Source: Paramicrosporidium saccamoebae (Eukaryota > Rozellomycota). From it: a DNA stretch of 43,062 bases. The stretch's first letter is position 1, and each line of letters starts with the position of its first letter. This document shows, piece by piece, positions 20,365-30,611 of the stretch. The DNA lies in the NCBI GenBank assembly GCA_002794465.1, contig MTSL01000200.1, positions 1-43,062 on the forward strand. Reading direction: 5' to 3'. Under the pieces are notes generated by a model. That model searched no databases and was not told the origin of the DNA. It worked only from the letters and a program-made list of their open reading frames with translations. Both the position numbers and the translations under genes were made by a program.

Positions 20365-22829
20365 ATGGAGGTCAGCAAGCCACTAGAGGTCACACATGCC
20401 AGCGTGGGGGCGGGAGGCCGCAAATCTGGACAGGCCAGCAGCATCTTTTCGCTGTCATTAAGCAGTACCGGTCGTCTGGCCACGTCCGGTCTGGACTGCA
20501 CTGTGCGAATCTGGTCGTCCGAGCTGCAGCTACTTTCCATTCTGTCCCGTCACACTGGCGCAGTGCTCTGCGCACGTTGGTCGCCAAACGGAGAACTGTT
20601 GGCCACGGCATCAGATGATTCCATTGTGTTGGTCTGGCAACTCTCACAGTAACCCTCTCATGTGATGCATGAATATTGTAGAAACTCTTATGGAAGTTTT
20701 GAGGCCGAGTGTAAGGAGCATTATACGGTGGTACACCGATTGACGGGACACGAGTCTGACGTCAATGGAGTAGAATGGTCCTCGGATGGACGCTATTTGG
20801 CGTCCTGTGGACTAGATGGACGTGTGTTGGTATGGGATGTGCAGAACAGCTTTAATTTACTGCGTCGGATTGAGACAGAGCCTCGACGTCCCTTGAAAGG
20901 ATTGGTGTGGGACCCATTGGGACAATTTCTTGCCACGCAATCCAATGATGGCACTTTGTACGTGTGGAGACTGCAGGATTGGAAGCTGGAGACACTGATA
21001 AGTTCTCCATACACAGAAGGACCGGTGGAGAGTCTGACTTACTTTTCCCGACCGGCATGGTCACCTGATGGACGAGTGCTCTGTCTGCCTGATGCACTGA
21101 ACGAAAGCGATACAGTGGCATTGTTGGTAGAACGTGATGATTGGCGCTGTGAACAAAGTTTGGTGGGTCATGCGGGAGCAGTACAGACGGCACGATTCAG
21201 TCCACGTTTGTATCGGACGACGGAAGACAATCAATTGGTCGTAGCATTGGGTGCCCAAGACGGCGTCGTGTCATTATGGGGCAGTGGAGGAGAGCGACCA
21301 TTGGCGGTGCTGACGGGATTATTTGATCATGCGGTAATGGATCTGGCTTGGAATGCAGATGGACGTTGTCTGTATGCGGCCAGCTATGATGGAACCGTGG
21401 CAATGATCAAAATGGAGACGAGCGTAGTAGGCACAGTTGTAGACGTTCAAGAACAAGACGAATTGTTGGGAAAGCTATGTCAGGTGCAAAAATCAGCAGT
21501 ACTCGCCCTTCCCACTAGTTTGGCTCAGATTGCTCTACAGGATCGTCTGGACTCTATCATGACACAACGCAAGCCCTTAAACCCCGACAGTACGGCGAAT
21601 CTTGATGGTACGGCGAGTACTGGTAATCTGGCGACTCCTGGTAACACGGCGAATCTCTCCAATACCATGAATCTAGCCAATTGCAGCAATTCCTCTGCCC
21701 TTCAAGCGGGATTAGTTACGGCCCCCGCCTCCACGGATGCTATCACATCTGTGCCGGCTCTGGCTACCCCTCAAAGGGAAAGTCGATTAAAGAATGGAAA
21801 GAGACGGATCACTCCGCAGTTGCTGCAGTCTGCCAATCCGACGCCATCCACTGAATCGTATACAGTGGTGGTAGGAAAGGCGGCGCGTAAGAGCTGGCTT
21901 CGAGTGGCAACACCAAAGACATTGGTTGTCGGCTCTATCGAAGTGACCAACAACACTGGCAGTGGCAACAATTGCCGAATCGTTAGATTGCAGGACGGAC
22001 GGGTTTTGTGGGAGGAGCGATATGATTCGCTAGTGACAGCAGCAGTAGTGACGGGAACAGATGTACTGATTGCTGCGCTCAATACGAATCGCATTGTGGT
22101 GCTGTCGCCGGCGGGCCGGAGATTGTTGCCTCCGTTACTGCTCTCGGCTCCAGTGACGCGACTCTTGTCCTGTGAGGATGTTTGCACTGCTCTCCTTGAC
22201 AATGGTCTCTTTTACGTTTGGTACGGACCACAATGTATTATAATATTTGTAGGCGGATGGCTGGATCGCTGTTGAATTGCATTGTGCAAGATGAATTACC
22301 TCCACAGGGATTGTCTTCAGAATTGGTCTCTTTGGAGCTGCGCTGTCGCGACAACGAGATAACTCTTGATTTTGGCTTTCCCTCTAATCGGCTAGTTTAT
22401 TCGGCAAGCCAGCGCGTCTTTTTTGAATGCGACGGCACTGATCTCCCTGACACTCTCATTGACGCAATTTGGGGTGATCCCGCCGTTGATCCGGCCCTCA
22501 TTGCACGGCTTCTCAATCAGGTTGATAGCGCCGATCTGAAGGCGAAATCGTTGGCCCAAATGGAGGCACAAATTGCCGCATGTCGCATGGTTGGTGACTT
22601 TGATCGACTTGTGGCATGGCTGGCCGCCTATGTGCAGCGACTTGCCCTGGAGGAGCGGGTGGGGAAGCTACAAGAGCTATTGGAAGATTTGCCCACTCTG
22701 GGCGTTAATACCTCCAATGTCCGACAAATGATTTCGTCCTTCCTAGCCACCAGCCCATCTGCCCTACTACGGCATCTTGCTGATAACACTATTACTAGCA
22801 CCGCCAGCCACAACAGTAATATTATTTAA
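20365..22829 (+). CDS. HIRA: HIRA/Hir1 histone H3-H4 chaperone subunit
   Basis: The scaffold of the HIR complex, which deposits H3-H4 independently of replication and represses histone genes. The spliced product is 799 residues, with introns at 20649-20681 (33 nt) and 22221-22252 (32 nt). An N-terminal WD40 propeller covers about residues 1-340 (GHESDVNGVEWSSDGRYLASCG and similar). A low-complexity Asn/Thr/Ala linker follows. The B domain has KNGKRRITP at 465-473, the short motif that binds Asf1. The C-terminal Hira domain begins near residue 490 and has a helical end. The B-domain motif separates it from generic WD proteins and supports HIRA/Hir1 rather than CAF-1. Confidence 0.92.
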
Positions 22830-23257
22830 TTCTGGCTGGAGAAACGTGTATAATCGTTTACATTTATAAAGCAAATTAATGTTGTGACGTAGAAGACTGA
22901 TTAGTTGGGTATTTGAGGATAGTTCCCTAGTTTGGAGAGGAGATAGTCAGAACAATCGATGAAGGATAATGTTATTTGTGAGACTATAAATGGGTCATTG
23001 GACTGACTGAATAAATTCTCTTCTCGTCCCATCTCGTCTCTTTCCGCCTGACAAAGTCCGTGGTATTATCCCCACTACGCGACAATGTGATCCCTAGTAT
23101 GAGATTTTCAGTATAAATCCTTGGTCCGTAGATGTGCGATCTTACCCAGACGCTTACTGCGCATGAAAACTATGGTGTAACGTGTTTATACAGAAAAGAC
23201 TATTATCCCACGCACGTATTATTATCTCTACGTGCGCGTTACTTTCATCTTCGCGCG
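22830..23257. other. Gene-free spacer containing a solo LTR
   Basis: This spacer lies between the convergent HIRA and ChAPs genes. The only recognisable content is the solo LTR at 22883-23084. The sequence to its right is AT-rich with scattered ACGTGCG/CGCGCG and no reading frame of interest. Confidence 0.65.
22883..23084 (+). mobile_element. Solo LTR, copy 2
   Basis: A 202-bp element beginning TGTGACGTAG and ending CTACGCGACA, flanked by a perfect 4-bp duplication ATGT (22879-22882 and 23085-23088). It matches the reverse complement of 7712-7947 at roughly 90% where they align; most differences are transitions plus one gap of about 34 bp. It contains ACTATAAAT, probably the TATA box of the element's promoter. 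No internal domain adjoins it. Confidence 0.85.
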
Positions 23258-25272
23258 CTAGTAATCGTGTCCAAGACACTTCTGGGCTGCCACCATCTCC
23301 AAATACTTTTGGAGAAGTGCGTCCACTTGGGCTCCCATGTTCAGGGTCATCATTGTCGTCCTGATCCGCTCCACGCCGTGCATCCTGATCATTTTAAAGA
23401 TTTGTCGACCTACCACGTTTGGGTAGATTGCCGTCTGATAATGTCCTGCCTGGTGTAGTAGTAGCTTAGTTACTGCGGTCAAGGCATGGGCCAGACGTCC
23501 TTCATCCGTGTACATTTCCAACAATGCCTGCCACGCCTCCTCGCAGAATGCCGTTTCTACACACTGCCGATAGGCCTCTTTGGCTTCTTCAAAATGTGCA
23601 AGCCGTCGACAGAGTGTCCCAAGGATAAGCCATTCCCGTGCAGTGCGCTGATACGGCATATTTTCGCCCCGAAAGTGCTGCACCTCTCCGCGATAAATGG
23701 TATAGACGCGCATATCATCAAACAGAACCATAAACAATTGATCGAGCCAGCGTTCGCAAAGTCTCTTTCCAGTTTTGGGGGGCGGATGGTCGTCTAACGG
23801 AATCTGTTCCATCTCAGAGACATCAGAGGGACGGCGATCTGTCCTTTGGGCGCGATATTCTTCCTCCATCAAAAATATTCGTGATCGCAATTTCAGCAAA
23901 TCGTCCCATCCCGTTGCCGCCACTAATTCGACCAGCACGTCGTAAGCCTGCTTTAGCGCTCCTCGCAGTCGGGATCCCTTTAGACGTTCCAAAATGCTGT
24001 CCTCACTAGGCGATTGGGAGACCTCGTCTTGTAAGGATCGGTTCTTGCGAGGGATCCACGGTTTCGTGGTCGGCAGGATTCTAATAGCTTCTGGTTCTGG
24101 ATTTGGCGCCACTGGGCACGTGTTCATGGCAATCAGTGCCGCCTCATACTTTTCCATCTTGATCAATGCTCTTGCAAGCGTCATCCAAGTTTCGTGATCG
24201 ACTGGTGACGCTTTTACTGCCGCTCGTCCAATCTCTACTGCTTCCTCATACCGTTTCTGCACATTATTATTGAGGCGCTATTTACCTTGGACATGAGAAA
24301 TTCACATTGATGCACAAGAACGGTGGGCATCCTGGCACCATTTTTGATCAAGACATCATGCATTAGCTGCACAGCCTCTGGCTCCCGGTCTACACTTAGA
24401 TCAGTACGGTTATCGTACCAGAGAAGAGGAGGAGTTTAGCAATTAGGGAGGACACTTCCGGGTCCTTTTTGGAAAATACCTCAAAAGACTCAATGGCTAC
24501 TTGCGGCTTTTGGCATTCTTCAAAATATCGTAGTACCCCCAGTGACAAAAAGTTGTTTACATTTGTCCCAGTGGATTGTCCGTTGACCGCGCCAAGTTGC
24601 CAGCCACTCCAAAATAGCTTGTTCACAGCCTCCAGAAACCGTCGCTCCATAATTTCAGTGGCCAGAGGATCAACTCTCCTCAAGCCCACCAGTCGTAGAT
24701 TACTTTGGTGGATTGTCCTCAGCACGGAGCATACAAACGTCTCCTGCCACAACTCTGCTGTCGTCGGGATCCTAAACTTAAAAGCCCGCCCTGCATGTAC
24801 TTTGTGCCAGCAGCAGTGATCGCATATGCAGTGACGCCTCCTGGGATCCGTGCCTCCACCCGCATATCCACGCCAGTGAATGCGTTGTAACTGCAGTAAA
24901 CACTACGCGTAATCTTCCACGGATTGCTCCGAAACCATCCCTCCGAGCTGTCCAGAGAATAGGTGAGCGAGTTTACATATGCTGCTATTGATGCGCTTGA
25001 GCTAGTGTCCACACCCAACACAAAGTGATAACTTCCAACCTAGCTGTCAATCTACTGGGTGGCCAACCTCCTTAAGCGTCTTGCCAGACTGCGAGCTCTT
25101 GACAATGTGCACCAAGTCGGGTGGTCCCAACTCTCTGGCATTCCCTATCCATCAGCAACTCCATTTGCGTACCCAATGATTCAGTGCGGCTCTGTAGACA
25201 CTGTCCAGAGTTGGCTTCAAAGAGCTCCGAAATGTCGGTAAAGCGCTCCCCGCTGTGTTCAGTACGGCTCAT
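23258..25272 (-). CDS. ChAPs-family exomer cargo adaptor (Bch1/Bud7/Chs6-like)
   Basis: A TPR protein of the exomer coat, which with Chs5 and Arf1 carries selected proteins from the trans-Golgi to the plasma membrane. Five introns (25145-25172, 25040-25067, 24772-24800, 24390-24418, 24257-24285; all 28-29 nt) give 623 residues. Recognisable blocks are ARELGPPDLVHIVKSS and FVLGVDTSSSASIAAYVNS in the N-terminal part, TWMTLARALIKMEKYEAAL in the TPR core, and TGKRLCERWLDQLFMVLFDD towards the C-terminus. The second intron could be read as 16 nt in the same frame; 28 nt matches the rest. ChAPs proteins are fungal, which helps place the genome. The start codon lies 39 bp from that of TFC4 on the other strand. 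Confidence 0.9.
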
Positions 25273-25289
25273 CGTTTATGCAAAGTCGA

Positions 25290-25294
25290 CCAAT
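25290..25294 (+). promoter_or_regulatory. CCAAT box in the ChAPs-TFC4 divergent promoter
   Basis: GACCAATCAA sits in the 39-bp gap between the two start codons, 18 bp upstream of TFC4 and 18 bp upstream of ChAPs. The same GACCAATCA occurs in the desaturase-LIN1 divergent promoter. It is a likely NF-Y/Hap site. Confidence 0.5.
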
Positions 25295-25311
25295 CAAAGT
25301 TCCTAATTAGC

Positions 25312-28113
25312 ATGAGTGACAGCGACTATACAGGCTCAGAGAGTGACTATGAAGAGGAGCTATTTAATGGAGATTACGAAGAGGAGCTATTAAATGAAGA
25401 TGATGAAGAATATGGTGATTATGAAGAGTATGACGAAGAGGAAGAGGAAGAAGAGGAGATTTCCGAGGACGAGGATTTGGATTCAGACTTGGCGGCATCT
25501 CTTTCAAGGTGTAGTAGTGCGCCTGCCCCCATTGAAGACGAAGCAACTGCCAATACCATTATAGAGTCTTTGCAGAATATCCTCCCCGAGTTGGGAAGTA
25601 CGCCCAGTAATACGCCTGTGCGCATGACCGACCTCGGACTGAAAATTTCACAAATGGTGCTCCACCGCCGGCCTGTCGAATCTCCGGAAATGGAATTGGA
25701 TGAGGCGCCTGATGCATTTTTGGAAAAGACACTCGCAGGTCGTCGTCGAAACCGCACGGGGAAACGCGGCCGTCCGAAAAAGGTGGATTATGGATTTGGG
25801 AAATCGACCACCCAAAATCTCCCGCCCGAGACCAGCAAGTTAATGGGCCAGGCAAATATGTGCTACGTTAGCAGACGGTATGAGGAGGCCATAGTGTTGT
25901 TGTTGGAGGTTGTACGCCAAGCACCACATGCATTTGAGGCGTATCAGACACTAGCTCTGATCCACGAAGAACGAGGAGATCGCGATAAGGCCTACAGCTA
26001 TTACGTAATTGCTGCCCATCTAATTAAGAACGACCCGGAAATGTGGCGAAAGTTGGCGTTGCTGACGCTGGAACTCAATCGACCGGTGGAAGCAATCTAT
26101 TATTTGGGTCGACTTATCAGGATGCGGGATGCACGGCCAGAATATTTCTGGACACGGGCGCGCTTGTGGGTGGAGAGGGAAGAATATCGAAAGGCAACAC
26201 TTGGATTTCTGCGCCTGTTGTTGTTAGAGGTGGAGGGGGATGGTGAGACATTTCTGCAAGTGGCCACCTTTGCCGCGAGGGTGGAACATGCCGATCTAGT
26301 TGGTGGAATATTCTTGCAGACGATTACACTGGCAATTAATTCTCAAAGGATCCCCAGCATGGCAGTGATTATGTATGTGCTGGGATGGCTACAGGAGCAG
26401 AAAGAACTAGACAAGATCCAAGCAATAGTCGAGTTGATAGCCGTGCCGTTAGTGTCGGAAATGAATATTAATATGCCAGTTAATTGGTATGCCCTTGATG
26501 ACGAGCAACGCGTCCTGATGGCGTTGGATAATTTGCCTGTTGAGATTAGACTGTACTATTTGGTATCACTAATTGGATTGAAGAAGCCAAACGAACATGC
26601 ATGGACCAGTTCTCTCGATCCCCATAGATACGGCACTTTGATGAGAATTGTTGGCAAGACGCTACTTGCAAATGCACAGCCGACAAGTGCCCTATCCATC
26701 CTTCTTCCCCTAATGGATGTCCCCTCCCTGGGCGATCCTGATCTGGGAGTATCTATTGGGGAATGTTACCGATTGATCCCGGGTCAGGAGGAGATGGCAA
26801 TTGGGACATTTGAGGCAGTCCTGGCAGTGTGTCCTGAGCGGGGCGATGTGCGGACAGCACTCTGTGATTTGTACCGTCAACAAGGTCGCTTAGAAAAGGC
26901 TGCAGCGGTGCTGAAGCAAGAAAATGTCCAATGGCCCACTCTAGCGGCAAAGCCCGAACGACATCCGCCATATCCCGCGGATGAGGTGTTTGAAGGCCTC
27001 TTTGCCTGGGACTCGGCATTACCACTGCCAGAAATTGAGTCGGGAGGAAGTAGATCGTTGCTTCATCTGCGGGGCGACACTGCGATTAGACGAAGAAAGT
27101 CAAAGAGACGAGTCAGAAGAGTCCGCCGATTTATTGCCTACTCAGAGGCCCAAATGAACGCAGTGCAACAGGATTACCATCGGATTCTGCGGTTGTGTGG
27201 CGGGTCCAATGAAGCAGCAAGCATGCGTCAGGCTCGACAGTTGGCGGCCCCGTTAGTGGAAGATATGATGAGCAATCCGAGTTTACGTCCTGCTGATAAA
27301 CAGACTATACGGACTACGGATCTATCGCTGCTACATGGACTGACTATTGCGGAATGGTTCGATCTTTTGTGTCGCTACTTGGTTGTGGAATGCCACGTCG
27401 GGTCGGTGGAGCGAGCTCTCAAATTTACACGAATCTTCTTATCCCGTTCCGTATTTCATCTAGATTCTCACACATCTGTCGTCCTAAGATTGCTACATTT
27501 GGGGATTGCACATCAGACGAGGAATAATAGTGTCGTGTTGCAGGCAACCCGATGGTTTATCAGAGTGTGGTCTGATTTGCCCCTCTCCTCGAGCCTTTTG
27601 ACAAGGGCAATGGCTAATTGTCCTCCTGACACTATTGATGCTCCTTTCATCCGCTTCCTCGAACGTCTGGCTGCCCGTCATCCAGAACGACCTTTGGTGC
27701 AGGCATCCAATCTCGCTCTGATGCTCTACACGGAACGCTACGAATCTGCCATTCGCACTGGCTATGTTTTGTTAGCTAAATGTCCTACTCATCAGATGGG
27801 ATTGTTGGCAACGGCGGTGGCGTTACTTCACCAGTCAGCAAAGAGGACGTGTCGCGCACCGGGACTGTTGCAAAGACGGGCGTTTGCGCTGATCCACCAC
27901 TATCGCAATCTCGTCGGGGTTGTTGGAGATTACAATGTGGCACGCGCCTACCATATGATGGGCAAGCCCGAACTCGCTGTGACATACTACCGACGGGCCC
28001 TTCACGGCCCCTTGAGAACAGCCGCAGCGTTTAATCTGCATTTGTTGTTTATCCAGGCCGGGGAATATGCTCTGGCAGCCCATTATTTAGCCAAATACCT
28101 CCCCGTCGTATAG
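25312..28113 (+). CDS. TFC4: TFIIIC TPR subunit (Tfc4/Sfc4/GTF3C3)
   Basis: The TFIIIC subunit that bridges promoter-bound TFIIIC to TFIIIB in RNA polymerase III transcription. This unspliced gene encodes 933 residues; the first ATG is 25312. A very acidic N-terminus (residues 1-60) comes first. A basic segment with an AT-hook, KRGRPKK at 151-157, precedes two TPR arrays separated by a linker. The first TPR array begins LMGQANMCYVSRRYEEAIVL, the conserved opening of the family. The C-terminal TPRs end with GEYALAAHYLAKYL. Length is close to yeast Tfc4 (1025) and human GTF3C3 (886). Confidence 0.92.
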   Translation: MSDSDYTGSESDYEEELFNGDYEEELLNEDDEEYGDYEEYDEEEEEEEEISEDEDLDSDLAASLSRCSSAPAPIEDEATANTIIESLQNILPELGSTPSNTPVRMTDLGLKISQMVLHRRPVESPEMELDEAPDAFLEKTLAGRRRNRTGKRGRPKKVDYGFGKSTTQNLPPETSKLMGQANMCYVSRRYEEAIVLLLEVVRQAPHAFEAYQTLALIHEERGDRDKAYSYYVIAAHLIKNDPEMWRKLALLTLELNRPVEAIYYLGRLIRMRDARPEYFWTRARLWVEREEYRKATLGFLRLLLLEVEGDGETFLQVATFAARVEHADLVGGIFLQTITLAINSQRIPSMAVIMYVLGWLQEQKELDKIQAIVELIAVPLVSEMNINMPVNWYALDDEQRVLMALDNLPVEIRLYYLVSLIGLKKPNEHAWTSSLDPHRYGTLMRIVGKTLLANAQPTSALSILLPLMDVPSLGDPDLGVSIGECYRLIPGQEEMAIGTFEAVLAVCPERGDVRTALCDLYRQQGRLEKAAAVLKQENVQWPTLAAKPERHPPYPADEVFEGLFAWDSALPLPEIESGGSRSLLHLRGDTAIRRRKSKRRVRRVRRFIAYSEAQMNAVQQDYHRILRLCGGSNEAASMRQARQLAAPLVEDMMSNPSLRPADKQTIRTTDLSLLHGLTIAEWFDLLCRYLVVECHVGSVERALKFTRIFLSRSVFHLDSHTSVVLRLLHLGIAHQTRNNSVVLQATRWFIRVWSDLPLSSSLLTRAMANCPPDTIDAPFIRFLERLAARHPERPLVQASNLALMLYTERYESAIRTGYVLLAKCPTHQMGLLATAVALLHQSAKRTCRAPGLLQRRAFALIHHYRNLVGVVGDYNVARAYHMMGKPELAVTYYRRALHGPLRTAAAFNLHLLFIQAGEYALAAHYLAKYLPVV

Positions 28114-28442
28114 ATTGCTATTCCTGTGAATATTAATGTGAATGCGAATATGAATAGACTTTTATTTCTAACAAGTCCTGTCAGATTTAGTCACTAGGGC
28201 TTTGACTGTCTTGAAACCAAGTTAGCAGCCATCAATTAATGAAACTTGCCAACACTTTATGAAAAGGTGGCGGTTATTGTGAGGTTATAGTAAAGACCCT
28301 TTATCAGTGTCCCCGGCCCGTAGTTATACTATCTCACCGTCATGTTTGCCTTTTCATGGGCCTGCGGAAGCGGAATTTGAATAAATCGCACATTGGCCAA
28401 TGATATGGCAGGACATCATTTAATTAAACACTCTCGCCGTTA
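28114..28442. other. Spacer upstream of the ankyrin-repeat gene
   Basis: No gene is seen. It contains TAAAGACCCTTTA (about 28288), the reverse of the motif found at 3442-3458, and a perfect palindrome CATTGGCCAATG at 28391-28402, 41 bp before the next start codon. Confidence 0.6.
28391..28402. promoter_or_regulatory. Palindromic double CCAAT box before the ankyrin-repeat gene
   Basis: CATTGGCCAATG presents CCAAT on both strands back to back, 41 bp upstream of the ATG at 28443. CCAAT boxes also occur upstream of several other genes here. The palindrome is unusual and may bind NF-Y in either orientation. Confidence 0.45.
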
Positions 28443-30377
28443 ATGAAGGTGCCGCTGCTTCTCACCGTCCCTTTCGTTTTTGCGTCCGTATATAATCCTG
28501 TAAGACCCCTTCTCCCGGCAGAGAGTGACAGCAGCGTGGACACTGAACCGTTAATATCTCCGAATACAGAGTCGGGAAAGAATGCTGAAAATTTTGACGA
28601 CTTGCTTGGGAGCGAAGGCGGGCTGGACTTGAAAAAGCTGGATCTAGCACTTGGGATTGCCATGTCAGGCGTCGTAATGGCAGATGCCTCAGGCATAATG
28701 AGAAGAAGCGCAATTTTGGACAAGGATCAGCTCCCATTAATCAAGGAAGCGCTAGAGATGGGCTATGGCAACTATCTGGAGTGCATGTTGAATGTCGAGC
28801 TTGCCTGGTGGCATACCGAGGAGGAACGCCACTTGTTCTTGGCCCAGATCTACAAAACACCATACTACAAAAGAGACTTGTGGAATGCCCATCGTCCCCA
28901 ATTGAATTGGAAAAGGTACATGGACGCAGCAATCATGGCGGACAATGTCGTCTTTACTTTATCTCGTCCCAAGACTTTTGAAGCTACTCTTAAGAGCCCT
29001 GCAGCAATCGCAAAATTTATCAAATATGATTCTGCCAATATGGTGAGATGCTATGTCAGCGATCTCAACGTCTTTGCTACCAAGATGCGGGATTTAGCCA
29101 TCGCTGGCTCCGTTAAGATTCTACGTCTGCTGGTGGAGCAAGACATTGAGTTGGATATGAAGAACATTACCCTGGAGGATGCGTGTCATGATGTAAGAGT
29201 CTTGCGCTTAATGTGCGAAAGCGGATACAAGGTTACTGTGACTGATGAAAGGCTCGATTTATTTATGGAACAAGGCATGCTGGCACACCTTGAACTCTTC
29301 CATCACCTTAAACCCAAGAATCTTCCCACTGCAGAAGGAGTTGCAAGGGCAGCCAAAGCAGGCCATCTGGAAGCCGTAAAATGGGTAGTGGGTAAATCTC
29401 GAAAACGGCTTCCCTCAAATTCTGTCGACGGAGCCATCGCCAAAAATGGCCATCTAGCCATGCTCCAATGGCTTTTTGAGCAAGATCAAGGGCGGAGGAT
29501 GCACACTATGGTGCTACTAGAGGCCATTGCCAAAGGGCATTCAGCTATCTTGGACTGGGCTTATGGCATCGATCCAAATTTTTTGCAACGCATTGGAACG
29601 ATTGATCGGATCTTTGTCGACAAGGCTTGTATTTCCGGAAAAATCGAGGGTCTAAGGTGGCTACATAGAATGAATGTTAAAGTATTTCCAAGCAAACTCG
29701 GGTTGGCTCTAGCTACGTATAAAGGTCGCTTGGATGTGCTCCAATGGGTCATCACCATCAAGCCCAGCGTCTTCCCTAATGTCAGAGACCTTAATGCGGC
29801 TGCTAGTGAAGGCCATTTGGACCTGTTAAAATGGGTCCATTCCAAACAGCCCACGCTGATTCCCAATGCTGAGGGCGCAAATAAGGCAGCAAAGGGTGAT
29901 CACGTCCCAGTCCTCGAGTGGTTGGCCTCGAAGGGGGTGTTTCCCAACGCAGTAGGTCTTAACAAGTGTGTCGGATCTGGCAGCCTTACGGCCGTGCACT
30001 GGATAACGCAAGAGCAGCCAACATTAAACCCATCTCTCTACTCCATCCTCAAGGCTGTGAAAGCTGGTCATTTACAGGTCATTAAGCACATTCACAGAAC
30101 CAAACCTAGATTGCTGAATTGTTTGGAATTCCGATTGGCCGCAGAAACCAATGGTTGGGAAGGAATAGTTGCTTTCCTAAAGACAAATGTGCCGAATCCC
30201 GAAAATGAAACAATTGCCGAGATTCTTCCTCCAAAGAGCTGGAGAGCGATGGATATTCCGATAGTGAATCTTCGGGCACCATATCCACATCCGACTACGG
30301 CTCGTGGTCGCCATGGTCGCCATAAATCGTCCTTTACAGGAGGCTGTCCATTTTCGAGCCGGCATAATTCAGGTTGA
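28443..30377 (+). CDS. Secreted ankyrin-type repeat protein
   Basis: An unspliced gene for 644 residues with an N-terminal signal peptide (MKVPLLLTVPFVFASV). From about residue 300 to 560 there are nine ankyrin-like repeats of about 30 residues built on GHLxxLKWx (GHLEAVKWV, GHLAMLQWL, GRLDVLQWV, GHLDLLKWV, DHVPVLEWL, GHLQVIKHI). This subtype is common in amoebae, giant viruses and parasites of protists. Export from the cell is predicted, so it may act on a host or neighbour; the target is unknown. The last about 45 residues are Arg/His/Pro-rich and unlike the rest. The +1 frame over the same bases reads ESDGYSDSESSGTISTSDY, so a 3' intron or frameshift near 30230 may give a different tail. 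Confidence 0.75.
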   Translation: MKVPLLLTVPFVFASVYNPVRPLLPAESDSSVDTEPLISPNTESGKNAENFDDLLGSEGGLDLKKLDLALGIAMSGVVMADASGIMRRSAILDKDQLPLIKEALEMGYGNYLECMLNVELAWWHTEEERHLFLAQIYKTPYYKRDLWNAHRPQLNWKRYMDAAIMADNVVFTLSRPKTFEATLKSPAAIAKFIKYDSANMVRCYVSDLNVFATKMRDLAIAGSVKILRLLVEQDIELDMKNITLEDACHDVRVLRLMCESGYKVTVTDERLDLFMEQGMLAHLELFHHLKPKNLPTAEGVARAAKAGHLEAVKWVVGKSRKRLPSNSVDGAIAKNGHLAMLQWLFEQDQGRRMHTMVLLEAIAKGHSAILDWAYGIDPNFLQRIGTIDRIFVDKACISGKIEGLRWLHRMNVKVFPSKLGLALATYKGRLDVLQWVITIKPSVFPNVRDLNAAASEGHLDLLKWVHSKQPTLIPNAEGANKAAKGDHVPVLEWLASKGVFPNAVGLNKCVGSGSLTAVHWITQEQPTLNPSLYSILKAVKAGHLQVIKHIHRTKPRLLNCLEFRLAAETNGWEGIVAFLKTNVPNPENETIAEILPPKSWRAMDIPIVNLRAPYPHPTTARGRHGRHKSSFTGGCPFSSRHNSG

Positions 30378-30388
30378 ATGCTTTATAG

Positions 30389-30586
30389 TCGCATCGTAAT
30401 AAAAGTACGCATTTGGAAAATAAGAGCGAGAAGCTGCGGGAGGGTATATTGACGGATCAAGTCATTGAAAGGGATCGTAATTACATTGCAGTTAACATGG
30501 CCGCCATCATGGCAACTGAGGGTAAGAAACTACAAGAGTGTATCGATGAATTGAGCCCCCAGAAGAGATTACTACGTTGTAACTAG
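30389..30586 (+). other. Coding-like open stretch between ankyrin gene and TAM41
   Basis: A 65-codon frame follows an in-frame stop and ends at a TAG (30584-30586), just before the convergent TAM41 stop. It reads like protein (EKLREGILTDQVIERDRNYI, then ATEGKKLQECIDELSPQKR). Its first ATG is only at 30497. It could be a 3' exon of the ankyrin gene, a small gene with an unrecognised first exon, or chance. Confidence 0.25.
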
Positions 30587-30611
30587 CACAGCTGTCATTA
30601 TGAATGTTTCA

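Noticed and set aside
28443-30377. Ankyrin gene as a direct capture from a giant virus
   Set aside because: The repeat subtype is shared by viruses, amoebae and parasites, and base composition is like its neighbours. Transfer cannot be claimed without a phylogeny.
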